Positions 23,358 to 34,033 of a stretch of DNA of 64,000 nucleotides are shown here, piece by piece. This DNA is from Madurella fahalii (lineage: Eukaryota; Ascomycota; Sordariomycetes; Sordariales): positions 4,464,001 through 4,528,000 of the forward strand of contig CM056876.1 of assembly GCA_029876055.1 (NCBI GenBank). The letters run 5' to 3'. The notes under the pieces were generated by a model. That model did not search any database and was not told the origin of the DNA. It saw nothing but the letters and a program-made list of their open reading frames with translations. How positions within the stretch are numbered: the stretch's first letter is position 1; each line of letters opens with the position of its first letter. A program made the position numbers and the translations under genes.

Positions 23358-26300
23358 TCAAGACACTTGCTGTGTAACCGGATTGCTATCTGCGAAGATG
23401 AAGATCAAGATGCGGCCCGAAGAACAGCCGATTGACAAAGCCCTTCCAGATATAGCGGAAGATGAGGGCCGATACTCGGGCGGTAGCCACAGCAGGTTTT
23501 CTCCTTGATATGAAATCCAGATGCCATTGCTGCTCAAGCCATATCCAACAGCGACTGGTAATAAAGGACTAGCAGAGGCAGGGCCTGAGACTAAATTTAG
23601 GACATTTCTTATGTCGAATGTACCAAGCTCGGTATGTAGAAGGTCAGGGTTAGATTCATGAAACTGGAGATTGTAAAGGACACGACCGGTCTCGAGCGTC
23701 GACACGCACTGGCCGGTTGCCGGATCCCAGATTTTGACTGTCTCATCGCCTGATGCCGACGCCAGCCGCGTCTTATCGTGCGACCAGGCCACTGACCTAA
23801 CCCAGCCGCTATGGCCTTTGAGCGTCGATACACACTGGCCGGTCGCCGGATCCCAGATCTTGATTGTCTCGTCGACTGATGCCGACGCTAGCCGCGTCGC
23901 ATCGTACGACCAGGCTACTGACCTAACCCAGCCGCTATGGCCTTTAAGCGTCGATATGCAATAGCCGGTTACCGGATCCCAGATCTTAACTGTCTTATCA
24001 GCTGACGCCGATGCTAGCTGCGTCGTATTGTGCGACCAGGCTACGAAGTTGACCCAATCGCTGTGGCCTTCGAGCGTCGATATACACTGGCCGGTTGCCG
24101 GATCCCAGATCTTGACTGTCTCGTCGACTGACGCTGATGCTAGCTGCATTGTATTGTACGACCAGGCTACTGACCTAACCCAGCCGCTATGGCCTTCGAG
24201 TGTCGATACGCACTGGCCGGTTGCTCGATCCCAGATCTTGACTGTGTTATCGTGTGATGCCGATGCTAACCAGGCTGTATCGTGCGACCAGGCTACTGAC
24301 TCGACCCAGTCGCTATGGCCTTCGAGCGTTGATATGTACTGGGCGGTTGCCGGATCCCAGATCTTAACTGTCTCATCGACCGATGCCGACGCTAGCTGTG
24401 TCGTATCGTGTGACCAGGCTACTGACCTAACCCAGCCGCTATGGCCTTCGAGTGTCGATACGCACTGGCCGGTTGCTCGATCCCAGATCTTGACTGTGTT
24501 ATCATGTGATGCCGATGCTAACCAGGCTGTATCGTACGACCAGGCCACCGAGTTGACCCAGCTATTATGGCCTTTAAGCGTTAATATGCAATAGCCAGTT
24601 GTCGGATCCCAGATCTTAACTGTTTCGTCGCCTGACGCCGACACTAGCTGGGTCCTATCGTACGACCAGGCTACTGAGTTAACCCAATCGTTATGGCCTT
24701 CGAGCGTCGATATACACTGGCCGGTAGCTAGATCCCAGATCTTAACTGTCTTGTCGACTGATGCCGATGCCAGCTGTGTCGTATCGTACGACCAGGCTAC
24801 TGAGTTGACAGAGCCGCTATGGCGTTCGAACGTTGATACGCATTGGCTAGTAGCCAGATCCCAGATCTTAACTGTCCCGTCGACCGACGCCGACGCCAGC
24901 CGCGTCGTATCGTAAGACCAGGCCACTGAGTTGACAGGGCGGCTATGGCCTTCAAGCGTCAATACGCACTGGCCGGTCGCCCGATCCCAGATCTTGACTG
25001 TATTGTCGCCTGACGCCGACGCCAGCTGCATCGCATCGGGCGACCAGGCCACTGACCTAACCCAGCCGCTATGGCCCTCGAGCGTCGATACGCACTGGCC
25101 GGTAACCGGATCCCAGATCTTGACTGTCTCATCGTCTGACGCCGACGCCAGCCGTCTCGCATCGTGTGACCAGGCCACTGACCAGACAGAGCGGCTATGG
25201 CCTTCGAGCGTTTGTAGGCATGCACTCCAATTGTCCGTCATAGTCGGTTTCCGGATGATCCATTTGGGCTCCTCATTTTCGAACTGATTCCTCGTTATAC
25301 TGCGGGCCGGGCTGAATACAAGTGCAGAAGCGTATACCTGAAGAGGGCTGTTCTCAATTGCCCACTTGTGGTAGAGGATAAACCGACATGCATCTCGGAC
25401 TCGACCGATGGGAAGTGATGCCTCTTTTCCTGCCTAATGAAACATTAGCATGCGGCTCTTAAATCGCACCACCGAAAGCTAACCTCAAGCAAACCCTCAA
25501 GACCCAGCATTGAAGCCACTCCTTTTGATATGCTCTGTTGAAGGCTAAGAGCCTCAAGCCAGTTGAGATACTTCTCCCGCAGAAATACATCGATAAATCC
25601 GCCATCCTGGAGGTCTCTGTTCGCGTTCTTTTTAGGATTACAATCACATAGATGATTAATCCAGTATACGGACGAGTACCGTATAGCGGCTAGCGGATCC
25701 GGATCGGGTATTTTGACTTCGTCGATGGGAAATCCGGGAGCGCCAAGGCTGTAGATATCGCGTCTTAACCCCTGCGACATGACTTGAAGCGATCGCGAGA
25801 AGATGGTATAGTGCATGTCTTCTATCCCAGAAGGAAAGATCTCATGACACGCCTCCTTGAGCAAAAAGTCCTTGGCAGACTGGTGGACGAAGGAGATTGT
25901 CCGTTCGCGGAGTGTCAGAAAAGAGCCGCAAAGCCCTACAATTTCCGCTAGAGCTTCGTAGTTGCCAGACACACCGTTGGGCATATCGACGACAGCCGCC
26001 AGTTCGTCCAACGTAATCGGCCGGCGCACGATTGAAATGGCAGCCAGAATTCTTTTGAGAATCTTAGCGCTCCTCGAGTTGCGGACTTGGCCCATCATCC
26101 GTCTATAGAGGGCATCGAGTCCAGGGGGGAATGTCGTTAACATTTCCTCGACTTCCCACCCGGAGATGTTAGCGAGCTCTTGGCAGACCAATGCCACCCA
26201 GAGGAACGTGTCTTGCGCGTGAGAGCACAAGTAGTCCTGAACGATATCTCTCGTGGTGGCATCGTAATTCTTCAGCCGTGCCAACTGGCCCACCTTGTAC

Positions 26301-28150
26301 CGGATAAATGCATTGACAGCGGTCGCGACAGATTTCGCATTTAGCTCGAGGGAGAGCTTCTCTTTGTTCGTAGCTGTTTCTAACCGTTCCTGGATTTGCG
26401 GCCAATTGCGACTCGAGATAATCCATTTGACTCGAGAAAGTTCAGACGATCCCTGGGCAACCAAGTCGAGAAGCTGTGGCAGATCTGTGACGCACTCGTC
26501 GAGTGCGTCAATGACTAGGTGAGTCGTTCTTAAACTCGGATCCCGTAGGATACTAGTAAAGATTCTCGACAGCGCGTCCCACTTATTTGCATCTTTGAAG
26601 AGGCTTTCGCCTGCACAGTCGTATTCCCTTCGTATATAGGAGAGAAGAGATGGCTGCTGGTCGACAAGTAGGTAAATCAGGCCACGCAGTACGGCAGTTG
26701 CATTATTGATACGATTGTCGGTAGCCTGGCAGAAGAAGTAGGCTACATTACGATAGGACGTGTCGGCAGTATTGCCTCGGTCAAGCTCGTTAATGATGCC
26801 GCACAGTAACATGGTCTTGCCCTTGCCAGGGTCGCCCTTAATCCAGAGCAGTCGGCTTTCCGGGTGGTCACGCCATCGCTGAAAGTCTGGGTTGTCGAGG
26901 ACCCAGCGATATAAGTCCTCTAAAAGGCCGCCTTTAGTCCGTTCGATACGAGCCTTATCGTCGCGAGGGTTAGTAAGGCGTAGGTGCTTCAGGCATTGCT
27001 GGTCCTTCTCCGACAGTTGCTGTATCTCCTGGTTCCTTGCATGGCTTACAAGCATCTCGAGATGAGACGTCGCTTGCTGAGCGGTATATGCCTGGGCGTC
27101 GTATTGGAAGCATTTTTCGGCGTTTTGGATAGCCCCCAAATCAGCATCCCAGTTATCAAGCTTGATTATATCCCGGAAAAGGACTAGACCGCGGTTGCGA
27201 TAATAAGTAGAGACGCTCTTGATCTGGAAGGAGAGGAGCGCTTTATAGAGGCCAACAACCTGGGTTTCCAACTCGCGTTTCACTCCGGATAGTTCACCGA
27301 TATGGTCGGGGAGATCCTTGAGTAGGGTACTCGACAAGCTCCAGTACCAGTCCATCCTCTTAACAACGTAATCGATCCCTCTGCAGTTGGCTTCGGTCGC
27401 GGTTATAGGGTTGGCAAGTATCTATAAGGGTTAGCATACTAAACATCGCTCTCCAGATAGACGTACCTCCAGAGCGACACAAATTCCAGTCCAGGCGAGT
27501 GCGGCTTGGGGCGCGGCCTGGATTGCCGAACTAATGATATTCCTTGCTGACAGAACGACATCCATAGCCACACCAAGGCCCTCTTTCACCTTGGCTTGCC
27601 TCCCAGTCTTGTCTAGACCAGCATAGATAAGCTGAGTCATCTGGCGGCGCCTCTCGTCTGAGTTGTTCTGGGCGATGGTGTTCGGCTGAGACTCGGGCAC
27701 CGCTGAGCCGGGGCCATCCTCTAGCTGTCGGGACAGAATCTTCTCGTATGTGTCCACCAATTCCGGCTCCTCTCGTTTAAGGTCATTGTAGGCACGGTCC
27801 CAGAGCTGTACAGGTAACCCGGCGGTGCCGCATTCCGCGTTGGCGGATAGCTGTATGTTGGCGGAATCGGTCGCCGGAGCGGCTGGCAGCCACGGGGTGG
27901 ACCTAGAGGTGGCGGCGGGGATTCGCTGTGGAGACGTTGGCTCGGGTAGAGGTACCGGGCGAGAGATGACTATGCTGGCAGCAGAGACTTGCGTGGCATC
28001 TTTGCGTTCTGGAGGCGCTGGAGACGTCGCGGGGGTAACGGTCCGCACGTCGCAGCCGTCCTGCTCTTGTTCTTTAGAGCCTTCCCGATCCTTCGTGCTG
28101 CCGCGTCGGTGGAAGCCCTTCCGAAACAACGAGCGCAGTCCACTAGGCAT
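23358..28150 (-). CDS. NACHT NLR with N-terminal NACHT_N domain and WD40 array
   Basis: Coding segments on the minus strand are 28150-27467, 27421-25484 and 25433-23358, giving 1565 residues. The introns are 45 nt (GTACGT...CTTATAG) and 50 nt (GTTAGC...CATTAG), both phase 0; they join VALE to ILANPITATEANCRG and EGLLE to AGKEASLPIGRVRDACRF. A basic N-terminus (SGLRSLFRKGFHRRGS) and disordered linker lead to a NACHT_N-type helical domain (about 110-400). Next comes the NACHT NTPase with P-loop GDPGKGKT (about 424-431), Walker B VIDALDEC (about 531-538), WIISSRNWP, and a winged-helix segment RRPITLDELAAVV. The pre-repeat linker has the typical NSPLQVYASALVFSP, followed by 12 WD40 repeats (about 948-1451) and a 110-residue tail. 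This is the HET-D/HET-E class of fungal STAND receptor, a cytosolic non-self sensor. No HET effector domain is fused to it. The frame is open upstream to 28255 but without an ATG there. Confidence 0.92.
23703..25214 (-). repeat. Twelve tandem 126-bp WD40 repeats
   Basis: Twelve units of exactly 42 codons lie head to tail, each of the form TLEGHS..V.SVAWS.D...LASAS.D.TVKIWD..TGQC. Differences cluster at a few positions: the residues after GH (SGW, SDW, SRP, NDW, NSW and others), the residue after WV (R, N, E), the TQ/TR/AW pair before LASAS, the residue between SAS and D, and E/N/K/G before T. Units 6-7 and 8-9 form a duplicated 252-bp dimer, nearly identical at the DNA level. Such near-identity implies ongoing recombination between repeats, as in Podospora het-d/het-e/het-r. 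Confidence 0.92.
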
Positions 28151-28414
28151 CGTAGCTTTGGGGAAATCTTGATTGAGCGACGTCGATGAGGCAGGATGAG
28201 AGCATGGAGTTGCACGCTGGGTCGCAATCGCAGGATCCCAATTCTGGCTAGCCACGACCCACTCTTCTCGGCACCCTCAACTTGGCTCTGCAGGCACAGA
28301 CGCTTTGTTCGTAGATCCCTGCCGCCACAGCGCTGAGCGGCAGGTCATCAAGTAGCCCGTGTCAATGTATCTACCAAGGCTCCTGTCAAAAGAAAAGGGC
28401 CACTTGCTTGTAAG

Positions 28415-29735
28415 TTAGCGAAATTGACTTACTGCCACTGACATGTGCCGGCCCGGCGATGACCAGGTGACGCGATTGCCCGTCACTGCCAGACTGGGTT
28501 GATCCAGCCGAGACCAGTTATCTCTCTGCAAGCACAGAACGTTTTGCTCTGTGGAAAACCGGACCGTCATCACGTGCAGGGCTGGGCGCCAAGGTCGTTG
28601 GTGGCCGATGCACATGTATCTGTGGGTCTCGTCCGGATTTCCACGAAAAAGAGGCTGTGGACGAGTTGTCACAAAACCGGGCTTGGGTCATACCTTGTGC
28701 CTGTTTGACCATCCTCCTTCCCACTTTAATAATGGACCCAGAAGCCCGCACATCAGCTTGGGCGAGACCGGAGAAGGCGTGTAACTTGTCGCTGCCACGG
28801 CTGAGCGCAAACATGGAATACATCTCGATCATCTCCCTCGTCTCTTGATGTAGCGTGGTGACGGAAGGCGTTGCTAACACAACTGCAAACTGCATCTTTC
28901 TTGATTTACCAGTTGCATTTACTTCACCGCGTTGGCAATCTTGGTCTTCTCTGCATTCCCACCGTAGCTCGGGGTAGCGATATGGAGGAACCTGAGAGAC
29001 GGAAATGGCTCCTGAAATACCCAGGCTTGGCCGAGTAGAGCCCAGACATGCCCTTCAAAAGTGGCGTCGTAATAGACAGGGTTGTCCCTCTTCCATTTTC
29101 CTCTGGCCGCCCGATACGTGTAATACCGGCCTTAGTTTGTTGTCCCCAGTAAATATGTAGACTCGGCCATATGGCAAGGATTTTTATCTCTCGAACATAC
29201 CCATTCTTGCGTTCTTGGCGGTGACAGCACCGAGTGTCAAAAACGCGTTGCTACAAAATTCGGCCCATTTCTCTGACTGACTGGACCAGTCATTTGAATC
29301 GTCCTGGAGAATGCAGAGGGAACCGATCCACAGGTACCGGATATGGAGAAAGCGTGTGTAACAAACCGCATCCCGATATGGGAGAGGTATGACCTGCCAT
29401 GGAATGGACTGCAGGTGGCTCTGTAATGCCTTGGTCATTATGACAGGAAGTTTGTCGTTACCCCAACAGCGGCTAAGGCAGATATACCGGGGCATCTCGA
29501 TCCCGGATTCTGTTTCAATGAGGCAGATAGAGGCGTTATCGCCTCCAAAATCAAGCAGCCAGCCGAGGACAAAGTTCTCGGTTGCTGCAGTGCAGAGCTT
29601 ATGAGCGTTTCTGTATTGGCCAATCCACTCAAGGAGCTCAGGGATTGAATTGAAACCATCCGAAGCTGGCAAACCTGACAGAAGCCTGGCTATGCCCCAT
29701 GGGCAGGGAATCTGTCCTTGAAAGTCTGTCAGCAA
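28415..29735 (-). pseudogene. Decayed HET-domain gene
   Basis: The minus strand holds HET-domain segments in broken order of frames. From about 29735 to 29184 one frame reads LLDFGGDNASICLIE, PRYICLSRCWGND, LPYRDAVCYTRFLHIRYLWIGSLCILQDD and EFCSNAFLTLGAV; the expected SHCWG and YLWIDSLCI motifs carry His-to-Arg and Asp-to-Gly changes. After a stop, other frames give PPYRYPELRWECRE (the usual LWEC block) near 28970 and MIEMYSMFALSRGSDKLHAFSGLAQ near 28810-28740, the family's late block. No intron set repairs all these breaks. The gene sits just upstream of the NLR and is read in the same direction. I interpret it as a dead HET effector gene; the missing histidine and aspartate argue against function even if it were spliced. 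Confidence 0.65.
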
Positions 29736-30926
29736 TTATTAATATGTCCCCAACTCTAATAGTTAACGTATATTTACTCAGCGATTCCCTGTTTCCGTCT
29801 AGGCGGTTGGCTTGGGGCGGGGCTAGTGCAAGTCGTTGTGGCCCGATGGTTGTAGATGTGAGTCAACTGACATTTGCCCCTTTGTGTGAGACCATATGGA
29901 AAAACGTCGATATGCCCCTTACCGTGAGGGACGAACAAAATTACCGGATCTATTCAACCTCCGTAGGGGAACATTAGACTTAGCAGCTTCGATGCTAACG
30001 ATAATGCAACGCCATGAGCACACGATGTTCAGTCGATGGAGATGGCACAGAGTCGTGCACTCCATGAGGCTATAGATAAGGTACTTACGGATGTCCCAAT
30101 GCTACCTATGCCCAGCAGACTCCAAAGAACCCACTCTTGGCCCTGGCGAACGGAGTGTACACGCTTATTCGCGACCATCACTAATTAAGCAAACCCACAA
30201 CGGCCACTGTCGTTAGCCCCAGCGCAGACTCCGCAATGCCGTCAGCAAAGATCCCCAACAGCAGCCCCATCACCTCAACACGCTCTCCCGAATATACACT
30301 CCCTCTTTCCTCTCCCTTCCACCCAGTGACCCGATCCTGGCTGGGAGCCTTCTTACAACTCGCCAACTTGAACTGGGGCCGACCAAACCAGTATTGTCGA
30401 CCCGAACCCCTTCGAGCGCCGGCGAGCCCGAACGTTGCAGGACGAGCCCTGGAACGCCACCCACACAGTCCGAGCCCAACAAGCTCCATCACAGTGGTCG
30501 TTCCACAAGCACATGGTAGCAAGCCACTACAGCACCAAGGGGTAGCAAGATGCTGTCGCAGAGGCTTAGAATACGAGTCTGTGAATGCATGGGTGCCGGC
30601 TGTAGTTGGCTGTGCGGTCCCAAGTCAAGGTATACTCCACTTTTCAAACTCTACACAGTGCCATGCCGAGTCAATAATTAGGGCTGCCGTCAAATCTTGT
30701 AGCTACCTTAGCAAGACTGGTGGGCGCCAAGAGGGTTCCCTACCTCGGGACTTGTGAAGAGGCCGGGAACGAACTAATTATCAGCAACACACACGGCAGG
30801 TAGATACATGCTAATGCTAATCAGAACCCAGTATGGGGGGAGAGCTTCTATAAGTGGTGCAAATTACACCTAAGTTTATACGCTGTTGTGATCAAGACAT
30901 GGAACTTCCGAGGCCCTAACCTTCCT
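29736..30926. other. Intergenic, no gene recognised
   Basis: Overlapping open frames on both strands at 30181-30757 (up to 173 codons) have no family features. They lie in a locally GC-rich stretch where chance open frames are expected. The rest is AT-rich. Confidence 0.45.
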
Positions 30927-33251
30927 TCATTCCTCGGTAAAGTTGCTTGCCATGGTCGTGGCTGTGATCGTCATGACGCTGCAGATCGGTTCGTGAAAAG
31001 GCGGTAAACGAAACGCGCTCCCACCATCATCGCTCGCCTTAGCGCACTGCGAGGACGACGAAGTACTCCCGCCCATAGTAGCTGTGCTAAACAGCACGTC
31101 CAGAGTTTCGCTCGTCAGGATGTCATGTGTGGTCGAGCCCGGCACCTTTCCTGTTGTTGCCGAACTCACGATGCTCGTAGATGATCTGGTGGTAGTCTCG
31201 TTCTTCTCCGGCATGGTCGTGTCAAGCCCTAGAGTGAACACAATGTCGCCCACATTTACCGGCCCGGCTTTCTTTGTAGTGCCATGCCCGTACTGAGCCA
31301 CCAGCACCAAGTCGAGGGACGCTGATGCCTCGTACACCAGTGACAAAGGATCAGCGCCACTGCAGATGACATGCGTCGCAATCTTGATTTGGAGTTCCCT
31401 GTTCCATAGCGTCATGGTGAAGCAGCCTTGGGTTTCTTGGACGTCCGAGGCGATGCTACTGACGGTAAAATTCAGATGCTCGCCTGCGGAGACAGAGTAG
31501 ACGAAAGACTTCGTGGGGAAGTCGGGACTCAAGAAATCGGCTGTAATGATCCCGGCAGAGACCCGGGTGTGTTTTGGGGCGTCTTTATCGTCAGTCGCCG
31601 TGAGGCCTCGGTCCATGACCAAGTTGATAAAATTTGCCGCGGTTCTAGATCCCCGAGACTTGATCCAGGCAAACATTCCCCCAGTTTCTAGCACTCCCCG
31701 CAATAGTCGGTTGCCAGGCGAGCACTCCGTCCAACCCTTTCCGTGAGCAAAATGCTCGTCGGCGAGCTTGGGGGTGCTGATGCAGCCGTAATGTACACGG
31801 ATGCCCTCCTTGCCAGCGCGCCGGACCTGGGCCAATGCATTCTCAGCCAACAGCCCGCGACCCTCAGAAGCGGTGGATAGGAGGAGAATGGCGCCTCGGT
31901 CGGTAAATGTTTCAGGCTGGGCTTCAATGGTCTCCCCGATGGCGAGTCTGAGGGCGCTGCCAAGGTTGGCCTCGGGGCCGCATGGCTCGGAGAAGCCAAA
32001 GGTAGCGGATCCGGGGTAGCCCATTGGGTAGACAAGACGCGCAGATTCGTCGAACTCGATCAGCGCCACCTTATCCAGCCCGTGCGGGGTCAGTCTCGAA
32101 CTAAGCTCGCGGGCCATGGATACTTCCAGCTGTGATGCACCGCTGAGGCTGCTCCTCCACGATATGTCGACGGCGATGGTTGCGGTGCGGTTACGGCAGT
32201 CTTTGACAGGGTCGTCGCGAACCAGAGCGCAGATCATGAGATTGCCACTGACGGCGCCGTACCGGTAACGGATCTCGTCTCGAAAACTCTCCCAGGCATC
32301 GCGGGAGCTCTGAATGGCTACCTTGACGGCTTGATGGAAGTTGCTGGGGACAGCTTCGGAGCGCGGGGAGTCGGGCCCGACCTCACCGAAGGTGCCGTCT
32401 AAGTAGATAAGACCGTTGTCCTTGCTCAATGCGTGATGGGTTATGCGGCCGGTGCAGTCCCCGGAGCCGGGCGAGGTATCGGGCAGAGCGAAGCATCCGG
32501 TTGTGAGGTTTAGCGGAATTTGATCTGGCGGTATGAGGCCGGTGGCCCGCATGTCCAGGAAGGGCGCGGTGCCGTTCATGGCCAATCCCGGAGGGTTGGA
32601 TTCGCTGATGGGCTGGCTCGGGTCGGCAGTGTCAACCCAGTTGCTGTGCGAGTAGAAGTCCTGAATTCCGTGCAGTGCCCGGCCGAAGCCTTCTAGGGTG
32701 CTACATTTCGCCCGGCCGAATGCATTGCCCTGCAAAGCTGGAAAAGCGAAAGTGCAGTCACCGAAGGGGCTGGCTAACTCGACCATTCCCGGGCGGATCC
32801 TCTTCCTCTCATCAAGCAGCTGCTCTGCCGCCGTCCATGCCTGACGGAAGCGTGCGCGGAAGTGATCGATGCAGGCCTGCAGCTTCGCCGTCGCTTCGGC
32901 TCGGGTCTGGGGGTAGCCGGGGACGTCGAGGTAGTCGGCGTCATCGCAGTGGGCTTCAGGGCCTTCAGGAATTGGATCTAGGGTGTCGGGCGAGCCAACA
33001 GCACCGTTGAAGCCGGCTCCGGGGATGGGCAGGCCCATGACATCGCGGTGGTAGCCGGCCAGCTGATCAAGTGAGCGGGGCTCGAAACATATGCCGTCCG
33101 ACTTCTGGCCGCTGCGGCACTGGAATGCCAAGCGGGTAACCATTTCGTGTTCATTGTGCTGGCCAAGGATTACAGGCTCGTTGATAGTTCCAAAGGCTAC
33201 GGCAAGCGCTGGTAAGCCGAGCAGGACGAGGACGAGCCAACTCGGCGACAT
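30927..33251 (-). CDS. Secreted PLC-like/vWA-like two-domain protein
   Basis: This is a single-exon frame of 774 residues with a signal peptide (residues 1-19, ending ALAVA before FGTI). The N-terminal half carries a His-rich helical pattern: QHNEHEMVTRLAFQC (31-45), CFEPRSLDQLAG (55-66), HCDDADYLDVPGYPQTR (101-117) and LHGIQDFYSHSNWVD (193-207). The spacing of His and Asp recalls the zinc-dependent phospholipase-C/S1-P1 nuclease fold; that is a resemblance, not proof. From about 355 to 560 a vWA-like region follows (ATIAVDISWRSS, LDKVALIEFDESARL, GAILLLSTASEG), in which the MIDAS DxSxS motif is incomplete (D-I-S-W-R). The C-terminus is Ser/Thr-rich without a clear GPI signal. It is probably exported to the wall or medium. 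No substrate can be named. Confidence 0.8.
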   Translation of the reverse strand: MSPSWLVLVLLGLPALAVAFGTINEPVILGQHNEHEMVTRLAFQCRSGQKSDGICFEPRSLDQLAGYHRDVMGLPIPGAGFNGAVGSPDTLDPIPEGPEAHCDDADYLDVPGYPQTRAEATAKLQACIDHFRARFRQAWTAAEQLLDERKRIRPGMVELASPFGDCTFAFPALQGNAFGRAKCSTLEGFGRALHGIQDFYSHSNWVDTADPSQPISESNPPGLAMNGTAPFLDMRATGLIPPDQIPLNLTTGCFALPDTSPGSGDCTGRITHHALSKDNGLIYLDGTFGEVGPDSPRSEAVPSNFHQAVKVAIQSSRDAWESFRDEIRYRYGAVSGNLMICALVRDDPVKDCRNRTATIAVDISWRSSLSGASQLEVSMARELSSRLTPHGLDKVALIEFDESARLVYPMGYPGSATFGFSEPCGPEANLGSALRLAIGETIEAQPETFTDRGAILLLSTASEGRGLLAENALAQVRRAGKEGIRVHYGCISTPKLADEHFAHGKGWTECSPGNRLLRGVLETGGMFAWIKSRGSRTAANFINLVMDRGLTATDDKDAPKHTRVSAGIITADFLSPDFPTKSFVYSVSAGEHLNFTVSSIASDVQETQGCFTMTLWNRELQIKIATHVICSGADPLSLVYEASASLDLVLVAQYGHGTTKKAGPVNVGDIVFTLGLDTTMPEKNETTTRSSTSIVSSATTGKVPGSTTHDILTSETLDVLFSTATMGGSTSSSSQCAKASDDGGSAFRLPPFHEPICSVMTITATTMASNFTEE

Positions 33252-34033
33252 TCCGCCGCCCTGGCGTCCAAGTGCGGTGCGGGGTCTGGCTCACGGCTCT
33301 GGGATGTCTCAGTGTTGCGGGAAGCCAGAGGTTGGAACAGGGAGAACACGGCCATGGCTCCGAACGAGGGAAAGATTTCCTAGTTTGTTGCTTCCATTTC
33401 AGCTCGAGGAATCACCGAGGAAGGCTGATTCCCGGTTTGGCAACGGAAGGAGCCAATGTTCCGAGAGTGGGCCCGTGCGCAACCTGACGGACAGCCGTCT
33501 TGGCATTGAACATTTGCACAGTGGGGGGAATTATGACGTTAGCCAAGGCTCGTCGGGTGCGCTGGATGCTTGGCATGTGATCGATGTTACCGTTATTGGA
33601 TTCAGGCACGGTCGTGAGCAAGTGCTATCTCAGAGATATCGCTGTTGTATTTGCTGGCAGAGGGGGAAAATCAAGGGGGGGCGGGTGGAGCGGGCAGAAA
33701 CAGACCGATGAAAATGAAAGCTCGAGCTGAGAGGTTTGCACCTGGAAACAGGTGGGAGGCGGGGCCGCTCACGAGCCCTGTCGATTGACATCAAGCCCAA
33801 AACAAAAGTTTAGCAACTTGCAGCGTTTCGCGAGAAAAGTAATGCAGTTGTCAAATTTGTCGAGAAGCTCAAGCTTCGTAAAAATATATACATGTATGTA
33901 CAACTGATATCGTGGCTAAATACATACAGAAAACCCCCAGTGTCAGGCTCAGACAAGCATCTCTCACAGCACCGACGCCCTTCCCGCGCTTGACGGCCGG
34001 GGAATCCCGACACCAACCGCACACACCATTGCT
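33252..34033. other. Intergenic
   Basis: This is the promoter side of the PLC/vWA-like gene and the 3' flank of the xylanase gene. The segment 33860-33940 is AT-rich. No further gene is visible. Confidence 0.5.

Noticed and set aside
23734..24594. Long plus-strand frames opposite the WD40 array
   Set aside because: They are antisense shadows of the repeated WD40 codons; their repeated sequence follows from the minus-strand repeats.
30181..30757. Overlapping long frames on both strands
   Set aside because: GC-rich local composition gives chance open frames; neither translation shows domain features or a signal peptide.
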